DNA from: Maridesulfovibrio zosterae DSM 11974
GTDB taxonomy: Bacteria > Desulfobacterota > Desulfovibrionia > Desulfovibrionales > Desulfovibrionaceae
NCBI RefSeq assembly: GCF_000425265.1
Contig: NZ_AUDC01000011.1
Span: 310,001-374,000 of the forward strand
Direction: 5' to 3'
Length of the DNA: 64,000 bases
The notes under the pieces are model-generated. The model saw only the letters and a list, made by a program, of their open reading frames with translations. It was not told where the DNA came from and did not search any database. A program made the position numbers and the translations under genes. Numbering within the stretch: position 1 is the stretch's first letter; each line of letters opens with the position of its first letter. Below, in pieces: positions 8,912-18,229 of this stretch.

Positions 8912-9211
8912 ATGAGTAACGACCTTGCTGTTAAGAATCTGGCTGCAAAATATGCAGAACATTTTGATTTCGACTTCGGTGATTCTGGAGTCGAGCTCAT
9001 GTTACTTGAGAATGCTCCTAACGGTCTCAAAAAAATGATCCGCGATCTATGTGGAAGCACTAGTTCAGAATCATTGGTAAAAATATACGAAGCACTCAAC
9101 GCAATTGCTGAGTGCGACGATATTTATCAATGTGAAATTGATGAGAAAGTTTGTGAACTAACACTATTTTGCAAAATTGCACGCAGAATAGAGCAGATTG
9201 CTGTAGGCTAA
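8912..9211 (+). CDS. Hypothetical protein, 99 residues, divergent from the repressor
   Basis: The frame can be opened by a TTG one codon earlier, but the ATG at 8912 has a GGAG site 8 bases upstream and is the natural start. The product is acidic and alpha-helical (MSNDLAVKNLAAKYAEHFDF...), with four Cys in the second half (ECDDIYQCEIDEKVC, LFCK) that do not form a standard metal motif. No family recognised. Its stop codon overlaps the stop codon of rnr on the other strand by two bases. Divergence from the S24 repressor across the palindrome makes it a possible target. Confidence 0.65.
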   Translation: MSNDLAVKNLAAKYAEHFDFDFGDSGVELMLLENAPNGLKKMIRDLCGSTSSESLVKIYEALNAIAECDDIYQCEIDEKVCELTLFCKIARRIEQIAVG

Positions 9212-11445
9212 ACAAATTTCTTATAATCTTCACCGCCCTCAACCAACGCCAAATCAGCTTCCAGCATTTCCAGACTTACTGACTCAAGGCGAACAGTAAT
9301 TTTCTGTCCAAGACGAAAAGCCTTACCAGTCCGTTCTCCAACGATCAGCTGACGATCTGCCCAGAATGTATAGTAATCATCATCGAGTCGGGATAACCTG
9401 AGCATTCCTTCCGCCATCACTTCCTGAAACTCTACCCAGAAACCAAAATCAGCCATGGATGAAATTATTCCGGTAAAATCTTCTCCGACTTTATCTTTAA
9501 GAAAAATAATGGTCAGGCGTTTCAATATTTCACGCTCAGCTTCCATAGCAACACGCTCACGGGCACTCAGGTTTGTACCGATTCGTAAGAGCTGTTTATC
9601 TCCGGGTATGGCTTGATGTGTATCGCCTAAGGCCACTTTAAGTAACCTGTGAACAACAAGGTCGGCATAACGTCTAATGGGTGAAGTGAAATGGCAGTAA
9701 CAATCAGAAGCAAGCCCGAAGTGCCCCTCATTTACAGGTTCATATTTAGCCTGCTTCATAGAGCGGATCATAAGTCTGCTGATTAAGAACTCCTGATCTG
9801 TTCCTTCAGATTCCTGCAAAATATGTTGCAGTGATTCAGGAGTAACAGGATCAGGAACGTCTTTACTGATGCCCATTTTGCGAAGCACCTTGAAAAGGCT
9901 TACCAATTTCTCTGAATCCGGTCCGGGATGAACTCGGTACAGGCAGCCCATATTTTTTTCAGTCAGAAATTCAGCAACAGCTTCATTGGCCGCTATCATA
10001 AATTCTTCAATTATCTGATGAGCAAAATTACGGCATCTAGGGCGTATATCTACGGTTTTACCCTGCAAATTAAACATAATCTCCGGCTCAGGCAGATCAA
10101 ATTCAAGACTTCCGCGTCCTTTACGAATGGTATTAATTTTTCGAGCCAGCTTTTCCGCCACTTCCAGCATGGGAACAAGATCACTTATTTTCTCACGCTC
10201 CGCCTCATCTCCTTCGATAATCGCAGCGAAGACCTCATCATAAGTGAGACGTGCATGGCTTTTAATTACCGCAGTCGCAAATTTTGAAGACTGAGGTTCG
10301 CCGGACTCATTGAACTCAATGGTGGCAGTCATTGCCAGACGATTAACATTCGGATTTAAACTGCACAGCCCGTTACTGAGAGCTTCAGGAAACATCGGTT
10401 CAACAGATTTAGGGAAATAATACGAATTGCCGCGCTGCAATGCTTCACGGTCCATGGGAGAATCCATTGCTACGTAATGGCTCACATCCGCAATTGCCAC
10501 TCTTAAGCAATATCCGGATGAGGTTTTCTCAACGTGTACGGCATCGTCAAAATCTTTGGCAGTAGCTCCGTCAATTGTGACAAAAGGTATATCACGCATG
10601 TCGACACGCTCAGAAAAATCATTTTCTTCAGGTGCGTCTGGCAATGAATCCGCCTGAGCAAGAACCTTTGCAGGAAAATCAGTAGAGATAGCATGATTAG
10701 CTTTAACAACTGCTTCCTGTACCAGCGCATCATCTTCCTGTCCCAGAAATTTAAGAATGCGGCCTTCCCACAGATTTGGATTAATCTGATTACCGGGAGC
10801 AACCAGTAAGACATCGCCATTATTTATCTGCGAAAAATCAACATCTGTTTCAATGGATTCGAGCGGATATATTTCATTGCCATCATCATCCAGCAAACGC
10901 TCTTCAGGCAGATAAAAATCAGGGTCGACGACAATACCAAGATCCATCTTTGGATCAGTAGGATGACAAAGTAATGCAGTCCCGCCCATAGGACGGATAA
11001 CCCGTACAGGAAAAACCTGCTTGCCACGCTCAAGAACACGGACAACCCGTCCCTCTTCCCGCTTACCTCTGCTTTCACTGTTAATAGCAACAGTGACCCT
11101 GTCTCCATGCCATGCATCGCGCATATTTTTGGGATGAATAAAAATATCTTTACGCCCTTTTTCATCAGGCAAAACAAAAGCCACACCGGATCGTTGAACC
11201 TGCAGCTTTCCGGTAACCATATTCATTTTATCTACAACACCATAACTGCTGCCTATCTTGATAATTTTTCCATCTTTAACAAGTCCCTTTAAAATATCTT
11301 TAACAAATTTGCGGTGTCTTTTGGTGAGTCCAAGTCTCTTTTCAAGCTCGCCAACGGATAATGGTTTTTTGCTGGCTTTAAAAACATTCATAGCCTCATA
11401 AGGCTTAATCATTCCGGGATTCTTAGATTTTCTTTTTTTTCCCAC
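9208..11445 (-). CDS. rnr: Ribonuclease R
   Basis: 745 residues from a GTG at 11445 that has an AGGA site 9 bases upstream; an in-frame GTG at 11478 gives 11 extra residues but no ribosome site. Domain order is typical: basic N terminus (GKKRKSKN), winged-helix RNase-R regulator domain (about 15-75), OB/cold-shock domains (about 75-240), RNB catalytic domain starting near FVTIDGATAKDFDDAV with the catalytic Asp cluster, and a C-terminal S1 domain (about 640-725). It is a processive 3'-5' exoribonuclease that degrades structured RNA and takes part in rRNA/tRNA quality control. The gene stands alone on the minus strand. Length fits the family. Confidence 0.95.
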   Translation of the reverse strand: MGKKRKSKNPGMIKPYEAMNVFKASKKPLSVGELEKRLGLTKRHRKFVKDILKGLVKDGKIIKIGSSYGVVDKMNMVTGKLQVQRSGVAFVLPDEKGRKDIFIHPKNMRDAWHGDRVTVAINSESRGKREEGRVVRVLERGKQVFPVRVIRPMGGTALLCHPTDPKMDLGIVVDPDFYLPEERLLDDDGNEIYPLESIETDVDFSQINNGDVLLVAPGNQINPNLWEGRILKFLGQEDDALVQEAVVKANHAISTDFPAKVLAQADSLPDAPEENDFSERVDMRDIPFVTIDGATAKDFDDAVHVEKTSSGYCLRVAIADVSHYVAMDSPMDREALQRGNSYYFPKSVEPMFPEALSNGLCSLNPNVNRLAMTATIEFNESGEPQSSKFATAVIKSHARLTYDEVFAAIIEGDEAEREKISDLVPMLEVAEKLARKINTIRKGRGSLEFDLPEPEIMFNLQGKTVDIRPRCRNFAHQIIEEFMIAANEAVAEFLTEKNMGCLYRVHPGPDSEKLVSLFKVLRKMGISKDVPDPVTPESLQHILQESEGTDQEFLISRLMIRSMKQAKYEPVNEGHFGLASDCYCHFTSPIRRYADLVVHRLLKVALGDTHQAIPGDKQLLRIGTNLSARERVAMEAEREILKRLTIIFLKDKVGEDFTGIISSMADFGFWVEFQEVMAEGMLRLSRLDDDYYTFWADRQLIVGERTGKAFRLGQKITVRLESVSLEMLEADLALVEGGEDYKKFV

Positions 11446-11621
11446 TTTATTATATCCTGATAGTAATGTGCTGCGCACTTTTATATTTACAAATTACTCT
11501 GTCGATAGAGATAAAAACGATTATTAAATTATGACGCTAAATCCATACGCATCGTCACCTCTAACGCATGAAATGCAATCTCTTTAATATTATTAATTAA
11601 GGCTGATATTAACAGATATTT

Positions 11622-12686
11622 CTATTTCTTATGCAACTTTTTCTCAGTCCACCATTCATTGAAACTCAACTCTTCTGTTCCGTCAAAAAATATCGATTCT
11701 TTAAATTCTACTTCTAAATCAATCACATAAAAATCTTCACACCCAAGATTAGTCAATTTAATTGCGTCTTTTGGAGTACATATTATTTTCTTGGCAGCCA
11801 CAGTCACTGCTTTTCGTCTGATAAGCTCTACATCCTTCCAGCTGTATGCATGATGATCTTTAAAAACCATACATTCAGCAGGGGCCCTGCCCAGATACTT
11901 TGTCGCATCCTTTAAAAGCAATTCAGGCTTTCCAATACCGGAAAAAAGTAAGAAACTATCATTTCCAAATTCTATTCTATCGTTGCCACCAAGAAGCTTC
12001 AGTCCTTTGGCTTCCAAATTAAATTGAAAAACTGGTTTACCAAATCCACTCAGCTTTTCACTTACTAAATATCGCATGGAATTAAAATCATCAGGACTAC
12101 TCTTAACAAAAAAGACATCCGCCCGATGCAAAGCCTGCACGCTTTCACGCCAAGTTCCTCGAGGAATAACTTTATTCCATCCGCTAGTAAAATCATCTGG
12201 AGTCATGAGTACAAAATCTAAGTCACGCTGCACAGCCATGTGCTGAAATCCGTCATCCAAAATTATAAAATCAGGTTTAAATTCAGCAGAAACCCAGCGA
12301 CCTGATCTTTTACGTACAGGATCAACAACTACCATAGCCTCAGGATTAGCTGCCGCCAGCATTAAAGGCTCATCTCCTGCTTCAGCAACAGGACTGTTTT
12401 TCAGTACAGGATAAGGATGCTCTGGCGGCTTTGCTCCATAGCCACGGGTAAGCACTGCGACCCTTAGTCCATGACCTTCTGCCCATCTGAGCAACCAACC
12501 TGTTAACGGTGTTTTACCGCTTCCACCGGAACCGATATTCCCAACAGAGATGCAGGGACATTGAGGCTGAAACAGCTCATAACTACCTTCAGAATAACGA
12601 TCGGCACGTATTTTCATAATCGCACCGTATCCTTTAGAAAGAGGGGTCAGTATCGGGCTTAAAATATTTTGTATTTCAATCAGCAT
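11622..12686 (-). CDS. lpxK: Tetraacyldisaccharide 4'-kinase (lipid A biosynthesis)
   Basis: 354 residues. It phosphorylates the 4' position of the tetraacyl disaccharide-1-phosphate to give lipid IVA at the inner face of the cytoplasmic membrane, so the cell makes lipid A. The Walker-A-like motif GNIGSGGSGKTPL (about residues 48-60), the downstream LTRGYG and the family signature IILDDGFQHMAVQRDLD are clear. The ATG at 12686 (AAGG site 9 bases upstream) is preferred over a GTG two codons earlier. There is no linked lpx or msbA gene in the window. Confidence 0.93.
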   Translation of the reverse strand: MLIEIQNILSPILTPLSKGYGAIMKIRADRYSEGSYELFQPQCPCISVGNIGSGGSGKTPLTGWLLRWAEGHGLRVAVLTRGYGAKPPEHPYPVLKNSPVAEAGDEPLMLAAANPEAMVVVDPVRKRSGRWVSAEFKPDFIILDDGFQHMAVQRDLDFVLMTPDDFTSGWNKVIPRGTWRESVQALHRADVFFVKSSPDDFNSMRYLVSEKLSGFGKPVFQFNLEAKGLKLLGGNDRIEFGNDSFLLFSGIGKPELLLKDATKYLGRAPAECMVFKDHHAYSWKDVELIRRKAVTVAAKKIICTPKDAIKLTNLGCEDFYVIDLEVEFKESIFFDGTEELSFNEWWTEKKLHKK

Positions 12687-12920
12687 ACGCACAAGCCTTA
12701 GGTGTCAGTGACGGAAGTTAATCCAAACTTAATTTAATCAATTAAAATTAAGCATGCCCTATTACTACTTATTATTTTCGTAAAAGCTACTATTGGTCCT
12801 GCAAAATTAAATAAAGCAAAAGTCTTAACTCAACACTATATAATAATTTTACGGACAAAAAGCCCACAACTAATTGGATTGAAAGATGAAAAAAACCATG
12901 CAGGCAGGAATAAAAAAAAT

Positions 12921-12954
12921 ATGCTCTGCCAAATTTAAAAATCCGGCAGAGCAT
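12921..12954 (-). terminator. Terminator of the BI-1 family gene
   Basis: Perfect 10-bp stem ATGCTCTGCC / GGCAGAGCAT with a 14-base loop. On the minus strand it is followed by a T run (12912-12920). It lies 24 bases after the stop at 12978. Confidence 0.85.
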
Positions 12955-12977
12955 AACTATATTGGAGTTGATTAGAA

Positions 12978-13709
12978 CTATTCGCGGTTACCCATAAGAC
13001 GCAGCAGGAATATGAACATGTTTATAAAATCAAGGTACAAGGTAAGTGCTCCCATGATGGTTCCACGCCTTACAGCAGTGGCATCATCCGCCGGGATAAA
13101 ATCACCCATATCTTTAAGCTTCTGTGAGTCATAAGCTGTCAGTCCGGCAAAAATAAATACGCCAAGAATTGAGATCGCAAAAGTCATAGCAGAACTATGC
13201 ATAAACATATTTACAACCATCGCAATAAGAAGACCGAAAACACCCATCATCATGAACGCGCCCATTCCGGTAAGATTACGACGAGTAGTCAAACCATATA
13301 ATGACATGGCACCGAACATTCCTGCGGTTACCAGAAAAGTCTGAAAAATTGATGCAGATGTGTATGCAATCAAAATAGTTGAAAGAGTCAGACCGTTCAG
13401 AGCACTGTATGCCATAAACAATCCGGTAGCAGCGCTGGCCGAAAGTTTAGAGATACGCATACTGAGATAAAAGACCAAACCAATCTCACCTATAGCTGCA
13501 ACCCAGAACAGCATTGTTGGTGCAATCATACCGGTCTCAGGATTCTGAGCCAGAACCAGGTTCAAAACAGCGGGAGTTGAAAGAGTAACCCATGCTACAG
13601 CTGCTGTTGCAAGCAGTCCGGCACTCATCCAACTGTAAATTCCACGCATAAAAGCGTTAAGGACTTCCGGTCTCGCACTTACAGAGCCGGCTGTACCAAA
13701 TCTACTCAT
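12978..13709 (-). CDS. Bax inhibitor-1/YccA family membrane protein
   Basis: 243 residues with seven predicted hydrophobic segments. The family signature is present (LTAYDSQKLKDMG near residue 190, and ALTLYLDFINMFIFLLRLMG at the C terminus). The ATG at 13709 follows an excellent GGAGG site; the longer frame would start inside that site. Bacterial homologues are inner-membrane proteins that act as proton-regulated calcium leak channels (YetJ) or modulate FtsH (YccA). Monocistronic, with its own terminator. Confidence 0.92.
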   Translation of the reverse strand: MSRFGTAGSVSARPEVLNAFMRGIYSWMSAGLLATAAVAWVTLSTPAVLNLVLAQNPETGMIAPTMLFWVAAIGEIGLVFYLSMRISKLSASAATGLFMAYSALNGLTLSTILIAYTSASIFQTFLVTAGMFGAMSLYGLTTRRNLTGMGAFMMMGVFGLLIAMVVNMFMHSSAMTFAISILGVFIFAGLTAYDSQKLKDMGDFIPADDATAVRRGTIMGALTLYLDFINMFIFLLRLMGNRE

Positions 13710-13854
13710 AGTATCCTCCAAATCATTTTTTTAATCTTTTCATTAAACGGATGCCATGCACCCGTATATGTTTAACCTACTTACCAAGTAAGGTAGACAT
13801 CTTCTGCATGGCTGGCAAGTAATTTAGGTCAATTAAAAAATAGACACGCAACAA

Positions 13855-15303
13855 TTATTCACTGATATACCTTTTGAGAACAGGAACAAATGCGGCCATG
13901 ACAATGCCTATCCCACCGGTAACCAGCCCTATATTCATAAATAGATCACCATATATTACAAGTGATTTTAAGGCAGTAATACCGTGTTCAGGCACGCTTG
14001 CTATTGTGGCGATTTCTCCGCCCAGCACCATGGCAATTGATTGAAACATGAACCATGCCCCCATCATAAACCCCATTGATCTTTCAGGAGTCAGTCTGGA
14101 TACCATTGCCAATCCCAGCCCACTGACCAAGAGTTCACCAAGACTCTGAAAGGCATAACTCAACACCAGCCAATTACCTGAGACGTACCCACCTGCATCA
14201 GCTCTATACTCAGCAACAAAGGCGAGAGTCATAAAAGCAGCGCAGCACATAATCATGCCCATTGCAAATTTCCCAGGAAGTGAAAAGTCGTTTCCTGCTT
14301 TATCCAGTTTAGCATAAACAACCGCCAGCACAGGACTTAAAACCATTACCCAAAACGGATTCAAAGCTTGAAAAGATGCAGGTTCAACCGGGATCCCTAA
14401 AATTACCGGATGCACATTACGAGCGGCAAAAAGATTTAAAGATGTTGGCATCTGCTGATATAGAGCAAAGAAAACTATTGCCTCAACCATAAGGATCAAA
14501 CAAACAATAAGATTAGCCCGCTCATGCACCTCTGCTTTTAGTATTTCTCGCACATAAAGAACGGCAACAACTACAAGTGCAGAATAAAGCAACCCATGAG
14601 CAATAATCAGATTCTTAAGTAACAGTGCAGAAACTGTCGCAATAAGAGCTGTTCCAAGAATGGTCAGCATGAGTTTACTGATTGAAAGCGGTTCAAAGTC
14701 TGCTTTCGAGCCAATAGGTTCAAGTACAGACCTGAATATAATATAATTAAGAATTGCTATAACCATACCTATGAAACAGACAAAAAATCCGGCATTCCAC
14801 CCATAATGTTTTTGAATAATAGGGCATAAAGACATCGCTGCAAAAGAACCAATATTAATTGCCATGTAGTAAATGGTAAAAGCAGCGTCTACTCGCGAAT
14901 CCCCTTTGTCATATAATTTGGACACCAATGCGGAAGGATTCGCCTTGAAGAGCCCATTACCGGCAATTATCAGCCCAAGTGCAGGATAAAGAAACCTTTC
15001 ACAGTCCATGCCGAGCAAACCATATCCTCCGGCAAGAACAAGCGCTCCCAGAAACATGGTTCTCCGGTTACCGAGAATTTTATCCCCTACGTATCCACCT
15101 ACACATATAAAAGCGTAAACAAGGGCTGCAAAAGCACTGAAAGTAGAATCGGCCAGATTATCGTTGAACCCCAGTTTTTTAACCATGAACAGGACAAGAA
15201 GGGCCTGCATTCCGTAATAACCAAACCGCTCCCACATTTCCACCGAGAATAGTAGATAAAACGGTTTTGGATGACTAAATGCTCCACTTGAACTTTGAGA
15301 CAT
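13855..15303 (-). CDS. Proton-dependent oligopeptide transporter (POT/PTR2 family)
   Basis: 482 residues with about 14 hydrophobic segments. The POT signatures are present: ERFGYYGMQALLVLFM in the first helix (the E-x-x-E-R-type motif reduced to EMWERFGYYG) and a second motif near FTIYYMAINIGSFAAMSLCP. It imports di- and tripeptides with protons across the inner membrane. Start ATG with AAGGAG 5 bases upstream. There is a 145-base gap to the BI-1 gene, so it is probably transcribed separately. For a sulfate reducer it would provide peptide-derived amino acids, consistent with the Aap system at the right end. Confidence 0.92.
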   Translation of the reverse strand: MSQSSSGAFSHPKPFYLLFSVEMWERFGYYGMQALLVLFMVKKLGFNDNLADSTFSAFAALVYAFICVGGYVGDKILGNRRTMFLGALVLAGGYGLLGMDCERFLYPALGLIIAGNGLFKANPSALVSKLYDKGDSRVDAAFTIYYMAINIGSFAAMSLCPIIQKHYGWNAGFFVCFIGMVIAILNYIIFRSVLEPIGSKADFEPLSISKLMLTILGTALIATVSALLLKNLIIAHGLLYSALVVVAVLYVREILKAEVHERANLIVCLILMVEAIVFFALYQQMPTSLNLFAARNVHPVILGIPVEPASFQALNPFWVMVLSPVLAVVYAKLDKAGNDFSLPGKFAMGMIMCCAAFMTLAFVAEYRADAGGYVSGNWLVLSYAFQSLGELLVSGLGLAMVSRLTPERSMGFMMGAWFMFQSIAMVLGGEIATIASVPEHGITALKSLVIYGDLFMNIGLVTGGIGIVMAAFVPVLKRYISE

Positions 15304-15531
15304 GACAACTCCTTTAACTGACTGATTTAGTAGTAATATGCACTATATAGCAAATAAGAATGAATTGCGAGAAAGATCGCTTCTAATAGAAGACAAAATG
15401 TAAACGAACTACATTAGAGCCTTTTACATCCTTCTATGCATCTATATAAACAACAAATAAGCATTTGACTTTTATCAAAAGAATAACATAAAAGCTTCTC
15501 ACATATTAATCTCAACCGCAAGGATGTAAAA

Positions 15532-15738
15532 ATGAAACTTAGCGCACGTAACTTTATCCCAGGTAAAATCAAACAGATCACTGTTGGACTAGTAAACGCA
15601 GAAGTAATCATTGAGGTTGCTCCAGGCGTAGAAGTAGCATCAGTAATAACCAAACACTCAGTTGAAAACATGGATCTTAAAGAAGGTGACACAGTAAATG
15701 CCATGATCAAGGCAACAAGTGTTATGGTAGCCAAATAA
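15532..15738 (+). CDS. Molybdopterin/molybdate-binding Mop-domain protein (molbindin)
   Basis: 68 residues, a single Mop/TOBE domain: MKLSARNFIPGKIKQITVG, VNAEVIIEVAPGVEVASVIT, and a C-terminal LKEGDTVNAMIKATSVMVAK. Molbindins form hexamers that bind and buffer molybdate or tungstate in the cytoplasm. It has an AAGGA ribosome site and a long terminator. No Mod transporter gene is adjacent. The Mo/W formate dehydrogenase at 44.4-46.5 kb is an obvious consumer of the metal (inference). In the 228 bases upstream, TTGACT (15465-15470) with CATAAA (15487-15492) is a possible weak promoter. Confidence 0.92.
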   Translation: MKLSARNFIPGKIKQITVGLVNAEVIIEVAPGVEVASVITKHSVENMDLKEGDTVNAMIKATSVMVAK

Positions 15739-15752
15739 GCTATTATATGCCG

Positions 15753-15796
15753 AATAAGAAAGCCCTGTGAACGTACGTTCACAGGGCTTTCTTATT
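15753..15796. terminator. Long bidirectional terminator
   Basis: A 44-base perfect palindrome (two 22-base arms meeting at GT|AC) whose core is AAAGCCCTGTGAAC / GTTCACAGGGCTTT, with A runs on one side and T runs on the other. It serves the convergent molbindin and antiporter genes. Confidence 0.92.
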
Positions 15797-15816
15797 TTGC
15801 AATAAGATAAATTCAA

Positions 15817-16764
15817 TCATCCCATAAAATCATGTGCCCAACGTCCCAGACTTAAAGCGACTAGAATTGCTCCTTCCAGGCGACTAACTTTCCAACCTGT
15901 GCGAATAAAGACCAGAACAAGCCCCACCATTCCTACCAGCACCGCTAATCCGGGCAAAGCTTCAGGAGTAACATCAAGAGGTCGAAGTACACAGGTCAAC
16001 CCCAGAACTCCCGCAAAATTGAAAAAATCGCTACCTATCAGATTACCGAGAAGCATTTCATTACGGCCCTTCATTGACGCAGCAAGACAGGTCACCAGTT
16101 CAGGCAAAGAAGTTCCAGCAGCAACAATGGTCACTCCTATGACCCAATTGGAAACACCGAAGTGACGGGCAATTTCTGAGGCAGAATCAACCATAAATTC
16201 ACCGCCAAGAGCAATGCCTATAAATCCGACCAACAACTTGAGCCAGTCTTTTGATGAGACCTCTCCTGTAGCACTATCGTCAACCTCAGGAATAACACCG
16301 GAAAGATTTCTGGCAGCCCTTTTACTGTGAATCATTAGATAACCAATGTAACCACCCAAAATAACGAGCAGCATGATACCTGCAGAACGATCCAGCTTAT
16401 CAAAATATGCAAGTCCCAGAATCAAAGCTGTGGTTGCCAGTAAAAGGGGCGCATCACGCATGGCAAGAGAACGATTAGTAGGTAACGGCTTAATAAGTGC
16501 CATCAGCCCCAAGATGAAGCCAAGATTAAAAATATTAGAACCGACAACATTAGACAAAGAGATATCTGACATCCCTTTAAATGCAGCGGTTGCGGTAACC
16601 AGAAATTCCGGTGCAGATGTTCCGGCAGCAACAATAGTCAATCCAATCACTAGATCGGAAACTTTATATTTACGCGCAATCTTCGACGCAGACTCAACGA
16701 TCCAGTCCGCCCCGAACCAAAGTAGAAAAATACTGAGCAGAAAAAAAGCTATATTAGAAACCAT
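15817..16764 (-). CDS. Calcium/sodium antiporter (CaCA family, YrbG-like)
   Basis: 315 residues, about ten membrane segments in two inverted halves. Each half carries the alpha-repeat ion-binding motif: IVAAGTSAPEFLVTATAAFK with SNVVGSNIFNLGFILG (about residues 45-90), and IVAAGTSLPELVTCLAAS with GNLIGSDFFNFAGVLG (about 200-250). The second repeat has Asp (GSDFFN) where the first has Asn (GSNIFN). It exchanges Ca2+ for Na+ or K+ across the inner membrane. Start ATG with GGAG 5 bases upstream. It converges with the molbindin gene across a shared terminator. Confidence 0.93.
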   Translation of the reverse strand: MVSNIAFFLLSIFLLWFGADWIVESASKIARKYKVSDLVIGLTIVAAGTSAPEFLVTATAAFKGMSDISLSNVVGSNIFNLGFILGLMALIKPLPTNRSLAMRDAPLLLATTALILGLAYFDKLDRSAGIMLLVILGGYIGYLMIHSKRAARNLSGVIPEVDDSATGEVSSKDWLKLLVGFIGIALGGEFMVDSASEIARHFGVSNWVIGVTIVAAGTSLPELVTCLAASMKGRNEMLLGNLIGSDFFNFAGVLGLTCVLRPLDVTPEALPGLAVLVGMVGLVLVFIRTGWKVSRLEGAILVALSLGRWAHDFMG

Positions 16765-16931
16765 ATATTCTCCGGGACATTTTTAAATTTAATATGGACT
16801 TAGCCTTTTTGCGATAGATGCCCATCGGCAGCGGAAAAAGAAAAATACCATTTCAGTCTTGATCAGAAATACTTATAGAACCTTGACCAGCACTTTATCA
16901 CACAGACTTATGATCTAAAAATGAAAATAGA

Positions 16932-17999
16932 TTAAACTCTTTTAGTTTGCTTTTGCTCATCTCTAGCCATTTTCCACTCTTTAAGCCCATCAAGATCAGG
17001 ACCGGCAAAACCGGTATCGGTATCCCGTGAAGGCATAACAGATACTACAATTTCTCCATCAGGACCGATAATTGCCACGTGTACCTTTTCGCCGGACTGA
17101 ACTGCCTTTGGAGAAAAAGATGCTGTCAATGCAGCGGCATCAAGTATTTCATCTTTACTCCACTCTTCTGCCCTAAAGGCGCGGCCTATACTGAGCGGAC
17201 CGGGGAAACCTCTAACTTCAAACATATAATCTGAATCATCAAAAAGATCTTCCATTTTATCATTATCACTATGATTTCTGCCAATTGCCAGCAGTTTATT
17301 TCCGGCCCAGTACTGACGTCCTGTGGTCCCGAGCTGAAAAGAATTTACATCCGGAATATCAAGTTTCTTGAGCAGCGGAAAAAAACGTGCGGCATTCTCA
17401 ATTTCAGTTAATTTACAGCCTCCACCAGGAGTAGGGATCTCTGTAAATCCATAATCTTTAGCCATTGCAAGCTGCTCTTTACGGCCCCTTCCATATATGT
17501 TGGGTAGCTTTGACCTATCAACCAGCCCCGACTCTTCCATCGGTGTAACAGGCTGGCTCTGAGCACAAAGAGGACGTAAAAGAAAATCCTTTGAATCAGA
17601 ACTGTTCTTAATGGCATTAAGTGCCGTTGGTCGCTGGGACATAGGCCTCTGTCCCACAACCTCACCGGAAATAATAAACTTAGCCCCGAATTCATCAAGC
17701 ATGGATTTTACATGGCTGATCATCATAATTTTACAATCCACACATGGATTGATCAGCTTGCCCATTCCGTACTCAGGAATATCCATCATCATTTTTATAT
17801 ATTTTTCACTGATATCAACAGCCATGATTTCAACACCGTAGATTTCCTGCCAGTGTTCTATCTTTTCAGGATTACCGAAAAACGGTGTTACAAAATGGAT
17901 CCCCAAAACTTTGAGTCCCTGATCCTGAATAACCTTGCATGCCAATATACTGTCCAGCCCGCCTGAAAAAAGGGCCAATGCGTCATATTTATTGTTCAT
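16932..17999 (-). CDS. PP-loop ATPase, ThiI/MnmA-like tRNA-thiolation family
   Basis: 355 residues. An N-terminal PP-loop, LFSGGLDSILA (about residues 10-20), marks an adenylating enzyme. Cys residues at NPCVDCK (about 85-91) and GGGCKL (about 193-198) are placed like the catalytic Cys of MnmA/ThiI-type thiouridylases. Databases usually label such proteins tRNA 4-thiouridine synthase or tRNA methylaminomethyl-2-thiouridylate transferase, but the typical THUMP or rhodanese domains are missing, and the C-terminal 130 residues (LGTTGRQYWAGNKLLAIGR...) are those of a separate NFACT-R-like extension. The substrate is therefore unsure. There is only a weak ribosome site (AAGG 12 bases upstream). 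Confidence 0.8.
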   Translation of the reverse strand: MNNKYDALALFSGGLDSILACKVIQDQGLKVLGIHFVTPFFGNPEKIEHWQEIYGVEIMAVDISEKYIKMMMDIPEYGMGKLINPCVDCKIMMISHVKSMLDEFGAKFIISGEVVGQRPMSQRPTALNAIKNSSDSKDFLLRPLCAQSQPVTPMEESGLVDRSKLPNIYGRGRKEQLAMAKDYGFTEIPTPGGGCKLTEIENAARFFPLLKKLDIPDVNSFQLGTTGRQYWAGNKLLAIGRNHSDNDKMEDLFDDSDYMFEVRGFPGPLSIGRAFRAEEWSKDEILDAAALTASFSPKAVQSGEKVHVAIIGPDGEIVVSVMPSRDTDTGFAGPDLDGLKEWKMARDEQKQTKRV

Positions 18000-18229
18000 G
18001 GGGCGGCTGTACCTTCATTTTTTAAAAACCGCAACAAAATCTGCCCTCCTTACTCATTGCGTTATTTAAGGACGTTTGATATTGGAAGCAGTTGCTTGGT
18101 GCGTCAAAAATTACTTTTTACAGACAGCACGCAGGCATAGGACGCTCACCGTAACTCGCTGCAAAGCTCTTGTGCATGTGACAGTAATCAAGAAAATACG
18201 TTGAAACGTCCAACTCAAATGGAGAAAAA

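Noticed and set aside
8092-9211. Prophage remnant suggested by the CI-like repressor
   Set aside because: No integrase, structural, lysis or attachment-site features occur nearby; the neighbours are housekeeping genes.
12886-12975. Plus-strand ORF of 29 residues with a weak upstream site
   Set aside because: It runs through the terminator hairpin of the BI-1 gene and is explained by that structure.
18198-18209. Palindrome ACGTTGAAACGT upstream of recA as an SOS box
   Set aside because: It does not match a LexA box I know for this group, and short palindromes are common; no claim made.
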